Origin: Paulinella micropora
Lineage: Eukaryota > Cercozoa > Imbricatea > Euglyphida
NCBI GenBank assembly: GCA_009731375.1
Contig: BJOX01000307.1
Span: 533,309-560,522 of the forward strand
Direction of reading: 5' to 3'
Length of the DNA: 27,214 bases
Position 1 is the stretch's first letter; each line of letters starts with the position of its first letter. This document shows positions 1 to 19,124 of the stretch, one piece after another. Position numbers and translations under genes: made by a program. Under the pieces are notes generated by a model. The model was not told the DNA's origin. It saw only the letters and a program-made list of their open reading frames with translations, and ran no database searches.

Positions 1-1068
1 AATAGAATAAATAGAATAAATAGAATAAATAGAATAAATAGAATAAATAGAATAAATAGAATAAATAGAATAAATAGAATAAATAGAATAAATAGAATAA
101 ATAGAATAAATAGAATAAATAGAATAAATAGAATAAATAGAATAAATAGAATAAATAGAATAAATAGAATAAATAGAATAAATAGAATAAATAGAATAAA
201 TAGAATAAATAGAATAAATAGAATAAATAGAATAAATAGAATAAATAGAATAAATAGAATAAATAGAATAAATAGAATAAATAGAATAAATAGAATAAAT
301 AGAATAAATAGAATAAATAGAATAAATAGAATAAATAGAATAAATAGAATAAATAGAATAAATAGAATAAATAGAATAAATAGAATAAATAGAATAAATA
401 GAATAAATAGAATAAATAGAATAAATAGAATAAATAGAATAAATAGAATAAATAGAATAAATAGAATAAATAGAATAAATAGAATAAATAGAATAAATAG
501 AATAAATAGAATAAATAGAATAAATAGAATAAATAGAATAAATAGAATAAATAGAATAAATAGAATAAATAGAATAAATAGAATAAATAGAATAAATAGA
601 ATAAATAGAATAAATAGAATAAATAGAATAAATAGAATAAATAGAATAAATAGAATAAATAGAATAAATAGAATAAATAGAATAAATAGAATAAATAGAA
701 TAAATAGAATAAATAGAATAAATAGAATAAATAGAATAAATAGAATAAATAGAATAAATGGAATAAATTAAAATAAATTGAAATAAATTAAAATAAATTA
801 AAATAAATTAAAATAAATTAAAATAAATTAAATAAATTAAAATAAATAGATAAATTAAAATAATTGAAATAAATCAAAATAAATTAATAATAAATTAAAA
901 TAAATAAAATAAATAGAATAAATAGAATAAATAGAATAAATAGAATAAATAGAATAAATAGAATAAATAGAATAAATAGAATAAATAGAATAAATAGAAT
1001 AAAAAGAATAAAAAGAATAAAAAGAATAAAAAGAATAAATAAAATAAGTAAAATGAATAAAGTAAATA
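1..1068. repeat. 9-bp satellite (AATAAATAG)n with degenerate tail
   Basis: About 760 bp of nearly perfect AATAAATAG units (roughly 84 copies) reach the left window edge, so the array is longer than shown. From about 761 the unit decays to AATTAAAATAA-like variants, then returns as clean units near 905-1000 and drifts to AATAAAAAG. No gene is visible. Open frames here are repeat translations only. Confidence 0.95.
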
Positions 1069-1078
1069 ATGCGTGCAC

Positions 1079-1349
1079 CTTGCATGTGGGCGGATAGCAC
1101 ACCGTTACGTTTTCTTTCCCTTTAAAGGCGATGTCCAGAACTTTGCTCGCTCCTTGAGCAAGCACTCTGCTTTCTGCTGTTACACGGGAGATTGCGCCCG
1201 GTGGTGTTTGCTGTTGTTGTTGTTGTTGTTGTTGTTGTTATTGTTGTTGTTGTTGTTGTTCTTGCTGTTGTTGTTGCTGTTGTTGTTGTTGTTGTTGTTG
1301 CTGCTGCTGCTGTTGCTGTTGTTGCTGTTGTTGCTGTTGTTGTTGTTGT

Positions 1350-1383
<34 letters not shown>

Positions 1384-1816
1384 GTTGTTGAGCAGCCTGT
1401 GGGTCGGAGTCCACCCTGACTCGCTTGATCGACCTTTCCCCCTCAATCCAACTTGGTTGCAAACGTCGCACACATTGGACCAAATAAGATACGGAAATCT
1501 GTTGTTGTTGTTCTTGTTGTTGTTGCTTTTGTTGTTTTTGTTGTAGTTGTAGTTGTTGTAGTTGTAGTTGTGGTTGATTTTGGTGGTGTTGTTGCTGTTG
1601 CTGTTGCTGCTGCTGCTGCCGCAGCTGAGGACGCTGGAGGGCGGGCGTGGGCGGGTTATTATTAGCAGCCCCGTTGTTGACGCTGCTGCTGTAGTCAGCC
1701 CCGTTGTTGACGCTGCTGCTGTAGTGGCTGTTTTGGTTCACGAGTTCGGTCGGCAATTTCATGCGGTTGCTGAGAGCAGGGAAAGCTGGCCAAGCCGTCA
1801 CCTGCTGCAGCTCGTT
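1079..1816 (-). CDS. Candidate glutamine-rich internal exon, possibly broken
   Basis: On the minus strand an acceptor-like site (CTACGTGCAG) just above 1816 opens a 738-base, 246-codon frame. It closes at a donor-like site (GCAAG|gtgcac) at 1079/1078, in phase 0 at both ends. The frame begins NELQQVTAWPAFPALSNRMK, has a tandem 10-residue repeat (YSSSVNNGA twice), a first Q/H/L-rich run, a non-repetitive block (VSYLVQCVRRLQPSWIEGER), a long CAA/CAG-encoded polyglutamine run, then a mixed segment ending KENVTVCYPPTCK. One in-frame TAA at 1238-1240 interrupts the polyglutamine. The frame resumes unchanged after it, so this is a sequencing or replication error, or a decayed gene. Q-rich stretches suggest a regulatory protein, but I recognise no family. 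Partial copies of its first bases occur at 2.0-3.5 kb. No other exon could be joined. Confidence 0.45.
1206..1391. repeat. (GTT)n / polyglutamine-coding (CAA)n array
   Basis: A trinucleotide array of GTT with GCT interruptions. On the minus strand it encodes the polyglutamine run of the candidate exon at 1079-1816. The mixture of CAA and CAG codons fits a coding glutamine tract. The single ATT unit at 1238 makes a TAA stop on that strand. Confidence 0.85.
1680..1732. repeat. Two-copy 30-bp tandem repeat inside the Q-rich exon
   Basis: The sequence GTTGACGCTGCTGCTGTAGT and its flank is repeated twice in tandem, spaced 30 bp apart. The spacing is a multiple of three, so on the minus strand it duplicates ten codons (YSSSVNNGA plus one residue) without a frame shift. 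Confidence 0.8.
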
Positions 1817-1826
1817 CTGCACGTAG

Positions 1827-2118
1827 CAAGTAAGTAAGTAAGTAAGCAAGTAAGCAAGTAAGCAAGTAAGCAAGTAAGCAAGTAAGCAAGTAGCAAGTAA
1901 GCAAGTAAGCAAGTAAGCAAGTAAGCAAGTAAGCAAGTAAGCAAGTAAGCAAGTAAGCAAGTAAGCAAGTAAGCAAGTAAGCAAGTAAGCAAGTAAGCAA
2001 GTAAGCAAGTAAGCAAGCAAGCAAGTAAGCAAGTAAGCTGCCCGAAGGCTGTGCCGAGCTCGCTCTGCACGTAGCAAGTAAGTAAGTAAGCAAGTAAGTA
2101 AGTATGTATGTATGTGCT
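1827..2118. repeat. (GTAAGCAA)n octamer array with exon-like island
   Basis: An 8-bp array of GTAAGCAA, interrupted at about 2037-2075 by a unique island (CTGCCCGAAGGCTGTGCCGA and flank). Read on the minus strand, the island starts with the same acceptor-like CTACGTGCAG found at the Q-rich exon and then reads SELGTAFGQL. Confidence 0.85.
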
Positions 2119-2250
2119 GCTGGGCATCGTATTAATATCTCAATAGGAGAAAATGCTAATGCGGTTTTGGATGAGGAAGATGCATGTATGCATGTATGTA
2201 TGTATGTATGTATGTATGTTATGTATCTGTTTTGTATTAGCAAGAGGCTG
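2119..2250. other. Short unique segment with TATG array
   Basis: About 60 bases of non-repetitive sequence (2115-2180) followed by TATG tetranucleotides. I see no gene in it. Confidence 0.5.
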
Positions 2251-2639
2251 AAGAAGAAGAAGAAGAAGAAGAAGAAGAAGAAGAAGAAGAAGAAGAAGAA
2301 GAAGAAGAAGAAGAAGAAGAAGAAGAAAGAAGAAGAAAAGTAGAAGAAGAAGAAGAAGAAGAAGAAAAAGAAGAAGAAAAAGAAGAAGAAGAAGAAGAAG
2401 AAGAAGAAGGAGAAGGAGAAGGAGGAGGAGGAGGAGGAGTAGGAGGAGAAGGAGAATGAGAAGGAGGAGGAGAAGGAGGAGGAGGAGGAGGAGAAGAAGA
2501 AGAAGAAGAAGAAGAAGAAGAAGAAGAAGAAGAAGAAGAAGAAGAAGAAGAAGAAGGAGAATAAGAAGAAGGAGAAGGAGGAGAAGACGAAGAAGAAGAA
2601 GAAGAAGAAGAAGAAGAAGAAGAAGAAGAAGAAGAAGAA

Positions 2640-2686
<47 letters not shown>

Positions 2687-3047
2687 AGAAGGAGGAGGAG
2701 GAGGAGGAGGAGAAGGAGGAGGAAGAGAAGAAGGAGAAGGAGAAGGAGGAGGAGGAGAAGAAGAAGAAGAAGAAGAAGAAGAAGAAGAAGAAGAAGAAGA
2801 AGAAGAAGAAGAAGAAGAAGAAGAAGAAGAAGGAGAAGGAGAAGGAGAAGGAGAAGGAGAAGGAGAAGAAGAAGAAGAAGAAGAAGAAGAAGAAGAAGAA
2901 GAAGAAGAAGAAGAAGAAGAAGAAGAAGAAGAAGAAGAAGAAGAAGAAACAGAAGAAGAAGAAGAAGAAACAGAAGAAGAAGAAGAAGAAGAAGAAGAAG
3001 AAGAAGAAGAAGAAGAAGAAGAAGAAGAAGAAGAAGAAGAAGAAGGC
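2251..3047. repeat. 800-bp purine-only (GAA/GGA)n tract
   Basis: Nearly every base on the + strand is A or G, in GAA, GGA and GAAA units. Exceptions are a few scattered T and C bases (for example near 2341, 2441, 2457, 2563, 2589, 2949 and 2970). Such homopurine mirror-repeat DNA is known to form triplex (H-DNA) structures and to stall polymerases. All open frames in it are repeat translations. Confidence 0.95.
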
Positions 3048-3220
3048 TGACGAGTCTTGTTGGCGATCGCATGCGGTTGCTGAGAACAGGCCGGCCCAGC
3101 AGTCCAAGCAGCCACGTGCTGCAGCTCAAGTAAGTATGTAACAAGTAAGCAGGGTTGCTGAGAACAGGCCCAGCAGCCCACGCCGCCACCTGCTGCAGCT
3201 GCCTCCACACGAGGCATCTA
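3048..3220 (-). pseudogene. Two partial copies of the Q-rich exon start
   Basis: Two islands, 3058-3130 and 3150-3215, resemble bases 1748-1816. Both keep GGTTGCTGAGAACAGG and CTGCTGCAGCT-like blocks. On the minus strand they read LQHVAAWTAGPACSQQPHAI and LQQVAAWAAGPVLSNP, against LQQVTAWPAFPALSN in the main copy. They then run into array sequence. They look like tandem exon duplications that lost their 3' parts. They could be alternative exons, but nothing shows they are spliced. Confidence 0.5.
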
Positions 3221-3391
3221 AGTAAGTAAGCAAGTAAGCAAGTAAACAAGTAAACAAGTAAGCAAGTAAGCAAGTAAGCAAGTAAGCAAGTAAGCAAGTA
3301 AGCAAGTAAGCAAGTAAGCAAGTAAGCAAGTAAGCAAGTAAGCAAGTAAGCAAGTAAGCAAGTAAGCAAGTAAGCAAGTAAGCAAGTAAGC

Positions 3392-3430
<39 letters not shown>

Positions 3431-3560
3431 CAAGTAAGCAAGTAAGTAAGTAAGAGTAAGCTGCCCGAAGGCTATGTCGAGCTCGCTCTGCACGCAGTAA
3501 GTAAGGTAGTAAAGAAGTAAGTAAGTAAGTAAGTAAGTAGGTAAGTAAGTAAGTAGAGAC
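3221..3560. repeat. Second (GTAAGCAA)n array with exon-like island
   Basis: The same octamer as at 1827-2118, grading to GTAA units. At 3463-3496 it contains a second copy of the CTGCCCGAAGGCT island. On the minus strand that island follows a TGCGTGCAG acceptor-like site and reads SELDIAFGQL, so the island and array were duplicated together. Confidence 0.85.
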
Positions 3561-3842
3561 AGACAGACAGACACGGCCCGACAGGCAGCAGACAGAAGCA
3601 GATTTCCCTGCACACTAAAAACGATTGTCTTTGTCACATATTGACAGCAGGACTGACTGTGGAGCATCAATCTTGAGAATTCACGTCATTCAAGACTGTA
3701 TCTAGAAAGTAGACAGACAGAAAAAGAGACAGACAGACAGACAGTATATTTATATATTTATATATTTATATATATATATACATATTTTTCTATATATATA
3801 TATATATGTATATATATATGTATATTTCTGCACACTCGTCAA
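3561..3842. other. Unique spacer ending in TA-rich sequence
   Basis: About 180 bases of mixed sequence with short GACA runs (near 3555 and 3730), then TATATT and TA arrays to 3830. I see no gene, RNA or clear signal. Confidence 0.4.
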
Positions 3843-4266
3843 CTATGCATGAATGCATGTATGTATGTATGTATGTATGTATGCATGTATGCATGTATGT
3901 ATGTATGCATGCATGCATGTATACATGAATGCCAAGCATGCATGCATGCCAGAATGCATGCATGAATATGCATGCCTGCATGTATGTATGTATGTATGTA
4001 TGTATGTATGTACGTATGTACGTATGTATGTATGTATGTATGTATGTATGCATGTATCTATGTATGTATGTATGTATGTATGTATGTATGTATGTATGCA
4101 TGCATGTATGTATTTATGTATGTATGTATGCATGCATGTATGTATGTATGTATATATGTATGCATGCATGCATGCATGCATGCATGTTTGTATGTATGTA
4201 TCTATATATGTATGTATGTATGTATGTATGCATGTATGCATGTATGTATGTATGTATGTACGTATG
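3843..4266. repeat. (TATG)n / (CATG)n array
   Basis: Tetranucleotide TATG with CATG variants. Its six-frame translations (CMYV or HTYI repeats) are not genes. Confidence 0.95.
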
Positions 4267-4301
4267 ACAGCTTCCCATTAATTCTTACTAGTGTAAAATC
4301 T

Positions 4302-4348
4302 TTAAATAAATAAATAAATAAATAAAAAAACAGTGCTTGCGTAAAAAA

Positions 4349-4387
<39 letters not shown>

Positions 4388-4389
4388 AA

Positions 4390-4469
<80 letters not shown>

Positions 4470-4500
4470 AAATAAATAAATAAATAAATAAATATTTAAA
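4302..4500. repeat. (AAAT)n array
   Basis: AAAT units with a short unique interruption near 4325-4345, directly joined to the next TATG array. Confidence 0.95.
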
Positions 4501-4504
4501 AAAA

Positions 4505-4566
4505 ATGTATGTATGTATGTATGTATGTATGTATGAGTGTATTGTATGCATGTGCGTATGAGTGTA

Positions 4567-4603
<37 letters not shown>

Positions 4604-4814
4604 ATGTACGTATGTATGTATGTATGTATTTAGGTACATTTGTATGTATGTATGTATGTATGTATGCATGTATGTGTATGTATGTATGTATGTATTTATG
4701 TATGTATGTATGTATGTATCCATGCATGTATGTATGTATGTATGTATGCATTTATGTATGTATGTATGTATGTATGCATGTATGTATGTATGTATGTATG
4801 TATGTTTGTATGTA
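4505..4814. repeat. (TATG)n array, left of the mariner-like element
   Basis: TATG tetranucleotides with short TG and variant units. The array is cut at 4814 by the inserted element and resumes at 5781, so it is the insertion target. Confidence 0.9.
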
Positions 4815-4914
4815 CGAGGTGTCTCAAAAGAAAGGGCCGGATTTTTATTCTCTTTCTCTCTGAGAAGAAGGCCGAGATAGCTGGTTTTTTTCCATATGCA
4901 GGCACTACAGGCCC
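4815..4914 (+). repeat. Left terminal inverted repeat
   Basis: About 100 bp, including GGGCCGGATTTTTATTCTCT, GAGATAGCTGGTTTT and CATATGCA blocks that recur inverted at 5682-5780. Confidence 0.85.
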
Positions 4915-4997
4915 ATAAAAAACGGCATACTGTTGCACATATGCTATGGTTTACATCCACATCGATATAAACAAAAAATTACATGTTGTCGGGAAAT

Positions 4998-5140
4998 ACA
5001 GATATAGATATAGATATGGATATAGATATAGATATAGATGTAGATATATAGAGATAGAGATAGAGATAGAGATAGAGATAGAAATAGAGATAGAGAAGAG
5101 ATAGAGATAGAGATAGAGATAGAGATAGAGATAGAGATAT
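4998..5140. repeat. (GATATA)n / (GAGATA)n array inside the element
   Basis: Hexanucleotide GATATA followed by GAGATA, internal to the mariner-like element. Confidence 0.9.
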
Positions 5141-5681
5141 GGATCAAGTCTGGTACCTCGAACCCTTTTTCATAGATTTCTGTCTGAAGTGGACGCAGGT
5201 AAGGATAGATTCAAGGACACAATACATCTATCCATGAAATCTCTATGCAATCTACTAAGGTCCTGAGATCGCTTGTTCGCGAGGTAAAAAATTAAACCAA
5301 AGAACGTAAGTATTTTTTTCTGGCTAAGAAAGCCCCAGAATCGATTTCAGAAAGCCCCAGAACCGAAAAGCGATGTGTTAAAAATTCAAAAAAAATTCAA
5401 GATTTGTTTTAAAAAAATTCCAACCTCTGATATGACGGAACAAGAGCTTGAGGCTCGGGGATGCTGCATGCTGTGAAACATCTTTGGGTCAATGCTATGA
5501 CATTCCAACTCAGATCCGTTCCGGGACATCCCTTCGGTAAGGACGACCGAACATGACATACATCTCAACTGCGGACGCCCCAAAAAAGTTTTCAGAAATT
5601 TCCCTAATTTTTTTTTCTCTCTCTCCTTCCTTCGACGGGGTTCCAGCCCCATGCATAAAGGTTAGATAACACTATTTCGAC

Positions 5682-5780
5682 GGGCCTGTAATTTGTGCAT
5701 ATGAAACAAAACCAGCTATCTCGCCCTTCTTCCCAGAAAGAAAGAGAATCAAAATCCGGCCCTTTTTTTGAGACAACTCT
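5682..5780 (-). repeat. Right terminal inverted repeat
   Basis: Reverse-complement partner of 4815-4914. It shares the same ordered blocks, with roughly 15% substitutions and one single-base indel near the tip. Confidence 0.85.
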
Positions 5781-5782
5781 TA

Positions 5783-6035
5783 TGTACGTATGTATGTATG
5801 TATGTATGCATGTATGTCTGTATGTATTCATGCATATATGTATGCATGATATGTACATGTATGAATGTATGTATGCATGTATGTATGTATGTATGTATGT
5901 GTGTGTGTATGTATGTATGTATGTATGCAAGTATGTATGTATGTATATATGTATGTATGTATGTGTGTATGTATGAGTACTTGTATGTATGTATGTATGT
6001 ATGTATGTAGGTATGTAGGTAGGTAGGTGGGTATA
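5783..6035. repeat. (TATG)n array, right of the mariner-like element
   Basis: Continuation of the tetranucleotide array interrupted by the insertion, ending in TAGG units near 6010-6030. Confidence 0.9.
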
Positions 6036-6167
6036 TACACACATAGAAAACCCAGATATCAATCTAGAGGGTTTCCAAAGCTACCCTGATTAAAAAAAGT
6101 AACTGAAGCTATATTGACTGACTAGTCATCGTTAAGCTTAACAAAAAAGAACAGAAACTAGCTTGTT

Positions 6168-6587
6168 GAATGTATGTATGTATGTATGTATGTATGTATG
6201 TAGTCGACATATGTATGGATGTACATATTCATGTATGTATGTATGTATGTATGTATGTGTATGTATGTATGTATGTATGTATGTACATATGTATGTATGT
6301 ACATATGGTATGTATGTACAGATGTATGTGTGTATGTATGTATGTATGTATGTTGTGTTTGTATGTATGTATGTATGTATGTATGTACATTGTATGTATG
6401 TATGTATGTATGTATGTATGTATGTATGTATATATGTATGTACATGTGTATGTATGTATGTTATGTTTGTATGTGTTATGTATGTGTTATATATGTATGT
6501 ATGTATGTATGTATATGTATGTATGTATGTATATATGTATGTATGTATGTTTGTATGTGTTATGTATGTATGTATGTATGTATGTAC

Positions 6588-6618
<31 letters not shown>

Positions 6619-6927
6619 TGTTTTAAGATGAAGAGTATGTATGTATGACAAATGAATGTATGTATGTATGTATGTATGTATGTATGTACTTGTACATATG
6701 TATGTGTATGTGTATGTATGTATGTATGTATGTATGTATGCATGTATGCATGTATGTATGTATGTATGTATGTATGTATGTATGTATGCATGCATGTATG
6801 TATGTATGTATGTATGTACGTATGCATGTATGTATGTATGTATGTACATTATGTATGTATGTATATATGTAACATATGTATGTATGTGTATGTATGTATG
6901 TGTATGTATGTATGTATGTATGTATGA

Positions 6928-6960
<33 letters not shown>

Positions 6961-7145
6961 TGGTATGTATGGTATGTATGGTATGTATAGTATGTATGGT
7001 ATGTATGGTATGTGTCGGTAAAAAGGACAAAAATGGTGGTATGTATGGTATGTATGGTATGGTATGTATGGTATGTGTGGTATGTGTGGTATGTATGGTA
7101 TGAGAACCGGTATGTATGGTACGCATGTATGTATGTATGCATGTA
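6168..7145. repeat. (TATG)n and (TATGG)n array
   Basis: About 980 bp of TATG units with short interruptions. Near 6955-7120 it changes to TATGG units, broken by a 25-base island (CGGTAAAAAGGACAAAAATGG). Confidence 0.93.
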
Positions 7146-7711
7146 ATGTAAGCTTATGTGTAAATGGGTGAGCAGAAAGATCATACCGAAAACAGTGCAA
7201 AACAGACATTTGATTTGCGTCCTCGCAATTTAGCTGGGGTCCGTGTGCACAGTCCACGGACATTTACAGAAACGAAATCTCTTTTCTCAGTCGATCATTG
7301 AGAAAAAAGGCACTTGAAATAATCCACCTTTGCACACAGCGCGAAAATCAGAGGAACAAAAAAATTCCCGATATTTTGGCCACTGCGTGGTAAGAGATTC
7401 GTTCGACTTCTGCCGCATATGTGTTGGAGACTCACGTGCTGTTTGCAAAAAACTCCACAATAGTTTTGCACAATAAATGACAGACAAGTTTGCTCAATAG
7501 ATTACTACGTTTTTTCAAATTTGTCGACAAGAGAACACCCAACAGATGAGTGTTGGTTTCTCAGTGTCTGTGATTTATTGTGCCAAATTCAATCCACCAC
7601 GCGAACTCTGTGAGATAAGACCTGCAGAAACTACTCCCAAGAGATTTGAGATTGAGAGGGCCTTTCCTGCATTTCTACTCCACTAGTCTACTCATTGCTT
7701 CTTCGATATGA
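7146..7711 (+). promoter_or_regulatory. Unique upstream region of the BAG/sHSP gene
   Basis: Non-repetitive sequence between the TATG array and the chosen start codon, so it is the likely 5' UTR and promoter. I find no clear TATA box and no perfect alternating GAA/TTC heat-shock element. A short inverted repeat (GTCCGTG/CACGGAC, 9-base loop) lies at 7238-7260. An imperfect inverted repeat pairs about 7449-7490 with 7564-7602 (both contain TTTATTGTGC-type sequence). An ATG at 7708 opens a 9-codon frame that overlaps the start at 7712. Confidence 0.45.
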
Positions 7712-17126
<9,415 letters not shown>

Positions 17127-17296
17127 TCGAGGCCACTTCAACTTTTGATCGAATTGTTCTCCCTCGTCATTGTTATTATTATTGTTTAGATTTATGACCA
17201 AGCTGAGCTCGTTAGTTGGAAGCTCTTGTGAGCTGTTAAACGATGACTTGTAATAGTAATTAATAATAATGATAATAATAATAATAATAATAATAA

Positions 17297-17327
<31 letters not shown>

Positions 17328-17412
17328 AAGAAGAAGAAGAAGAAGAAGAAGAAGAAGAAGAAGAATAAGAATAAGAATAATAACAATAATAATAATAATA
17401 ATAATAATAATG

Positions 17413-17475
<63 letters not shown>

Positions 17476-17640
17476 GACTTGAGCACAGTACAGCTTGAAC
17501 ACTGTAACAGCACTTCCACGGACGGAGAATGAAAAGGGACGCAGTTGGAGGATTGTTTTTGTGTTTTATACATATATATATATATGTATATATACATATA
17601 TTGGATAGTGCTGAGAAGTTTTCCTAGCTGCTTAATGCAA
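17127..17640 (+). repeat. 3' flank of the gene with (AAT)n and (GAA)n arrays
   Basis: After the stop codon, 130 bases of unique sequence lead to AAT, GAA and AAT arrays (17255-17475), then GAACACTGTAACAGC and a TATATA run. No AATAAA lies near the stop, so the poly(A) site is not located. Confidence 0.7.
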
Positions 17641-18350
17641 GCAGCAATTACTCAGAGCCCTTCGTTCTTCTCCACTTTGTGTTTCCAAACCCTGTGTCAT
17701 GGCTTATTAGAAGGCTCTTGATGAGAGCTTTCAAATGAGCTACTGTACAACCCAGAAACAAGCAGGATTGGCTGAGAGCGAAGCGCCAGAAGGCGTTGTT
17801 GATATGTGTTTAAGAGACTCTGAATATTTTCTCATGGGGAACGGAAAACAATGGCGAAACTCGCTCATACTTCGAGGCAGGTACGTTTCAAAGTATGGCG
17901 ATTTTTGCCATATGTCTTGAACGCCCCCAGGCTGGTTACAAAGTGCCATGCGCAAGGTTTTCACCTTGTGTTTCGTTCTCAGCTGCTTTTCTTATCATTT
18001 TCTTGCTTGTGCATGTGCGGACAGCTTTGTTTGAAGATCATGACATGCTGTCTAATAAGCCACATCACAGGCGCTGGACGAAAGACTTGGTCGAGAAGAA
18101 ACCGCTTTGAGTTATGACTGATAGCATTCCATGCGGGAAAACCGTCCATCTTTTAACTCATCTTTTTTAACCAAATATTTCAGCTACGGAAATGGTGAGC
18201 AAATTTTGGCAGCTCGGTCTGAGCTTTCCAAAGTCATCGCTTCAGAATTGTCCTAGCAATAGCATTTTGATTTACGGCGAACGATAAGATGAGACAAGTT
18301 GGATTTTTTTCATCACTTGAATGACGTTATTTGTGTTGCTTCTTGCACTT
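17641..18350. other. Unique region, no assigned gene
   Basis: About 700 bases of mixed composition. Small open frames (for example 17735-17920 on +) lack recognisable features. At 18184-18194 an 11-base stretch, CTACGGAAATG, sits between a good acceptor (TTTTTTAACCAAATATTTCAG) and a good donor (gtgagc), and could be a microexon. Confidence 0.35.
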
Positions 18351-18482
18351 GGTGGGGTGGGTAACACCACTTTTTACCCGGTCTTTACGGCCACCGGCCG
18401 TGAACTGCCTCAAAAGTCTGGTCACCACTCTCCCCACCTAACACAAACCCCGGTGGGGTGGGTAACACCACTTTTTACCCGG
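18351..18482. repeat. 31-bp direct repeat, 101 bp apart
   Basis: GGTGGGGTGGGTAACACCAC plus TTTTTACCCGG occurs identically at 18351-18381 and 18452-18482. The unit itself contains GGGTAA...TTACCC, a small internal inverted repeat. Confidence 0.85.
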
Positions 18483-18548
18483 GAAGATGGTGACCAACTT
18501 TTACAATGTATGAAAACCCTGTAGGTATAGAAGCCCAAAACATATCTT

Positions 18549-18573
18549 TTTTTTTTTTGTTTTTTTTTTTTTG

Positions 18574-18650
<77 letters not shown>
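18549..18650. repeat. Poly-T run at gap edge
   Basis: About 100 bases, almost all T, directly before the gap. Confidence 0.9.
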
Positions 18651-18845
18651 NNNNNNNNNNNNNNNNNNNNNNNNNNNNNNNNNNNNNNNNNNNNNNNNNN
18701 NNNNNNNNNNNNNNNNNNNNNNNNNNNNNNNNNNNNNNNNNNNNNNNNNNNNNNNNNNNNNNNNNNNNNNNNNNNNNNNNNNNNNNNNNNNNNNNNNNNN
18801 NNNNNNNNNNNNNNNNNNNNNNNNNNNNNNNNNNNNNNNNNNNNN
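18651..18845. other. Assembly gap (195 N)
   Basis: Unsequenced, between a T run and a run of about 22 C. Confidence 0.98.
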
Positions 18846-18982
18846 CCCCCCCCCCCCCCCCCCCCCCTTCTTCCCGTTCCCTCCCGTTGTTGCTGTTGTT
18901 GTTGTTGTCGTTGTTGTTTTGTTTGTTGTTTGTTGTTTATATGTTGATTGATTATCATGTATTTTTGGTCTGCGCATTTCAG

Positions 18983-19020
18983 ATGCCTTTCCTGACAATG
19001 CACACTTCCGCCCCTTCTCC
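18983..19020 (+). CDS. Possible 38-base internal exon
   Basis: ATGCCTTTCCTGACAATGCA and the next 18 bases lie between a textbook acceptor (TTTGGTCTGCGCATTTCAG) and donor (gtatgt). One frame reads AFPDNAHFRPFS, another starts with ATG. It might belong to the same transcript as the possible exon at 20341. No family is recognised. Confidence 0.3.
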
Positions 19021-19124
19021 GTATGTTTAACACTTGCAATTAATTAATTCTCGCAATGTCAATTCTCTAAGTTGCTAATTCATATTTTGAATTAATTTCC
19101 GCCATCGTAATCTCAGATCCTCGT

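Larger units (their letters stand above)
4815..5780. mobile_element. Non-autonomous mariner-like inverted-repeat element
   Basis: The element is 966 bp and lies inside a TATG array with TA on both sides (4813-4814 and 5781-5782), the target duplication typical of Tc1/mariner elements. The ends are inverted repeats. The left starts CGAGGTGTCTCAAAAGAAAG, and the right, read inward, starts AGAGTTGTCTCAAAAAAAGG. Good similarity runs about 100 bp (4815-4914 against 5682-5780), with weaker matching to about 155 bp. The CGAGGTGTCTCAAAA start is mariner-like. The interior holds GATATA and GAGATA runs and no transposase-like frame. It is therefore likely a deleted or miniature element mobilised in trans. 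Confidence 0.82.

Noticed and set aside
855-1165. Open frames of SIYSIY or LFILFI repeats on the minus strand
   Set aside because: They are translations of the 9-bp satellite. Only the non-repetitive N-terminal part of the 884-1165 frame was kept, as the end of the Q-rich exon.
5386-5652. 88-residue minus-strand frame inside the mariner-like element
   Set aside because: No transposase motif (no helix-turn-helix or D,D(34)D pattern). Part of its start lies in sequence weakly matching the inverted repeat.
3790-7184. Many long frames rich in CMYV or HTYI
   Set aside because: A TATG tetranucleotide is open in all frames on both strands. There is no conserved domain or sensible composition.
7287-7487. 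66-residue minus-strand frame upstream of the BAG/sHSP gene
   Set aside because: Short, no recognisable domain, and it overlaps an imperfect inverted repeat. More likely part of the upstream region.
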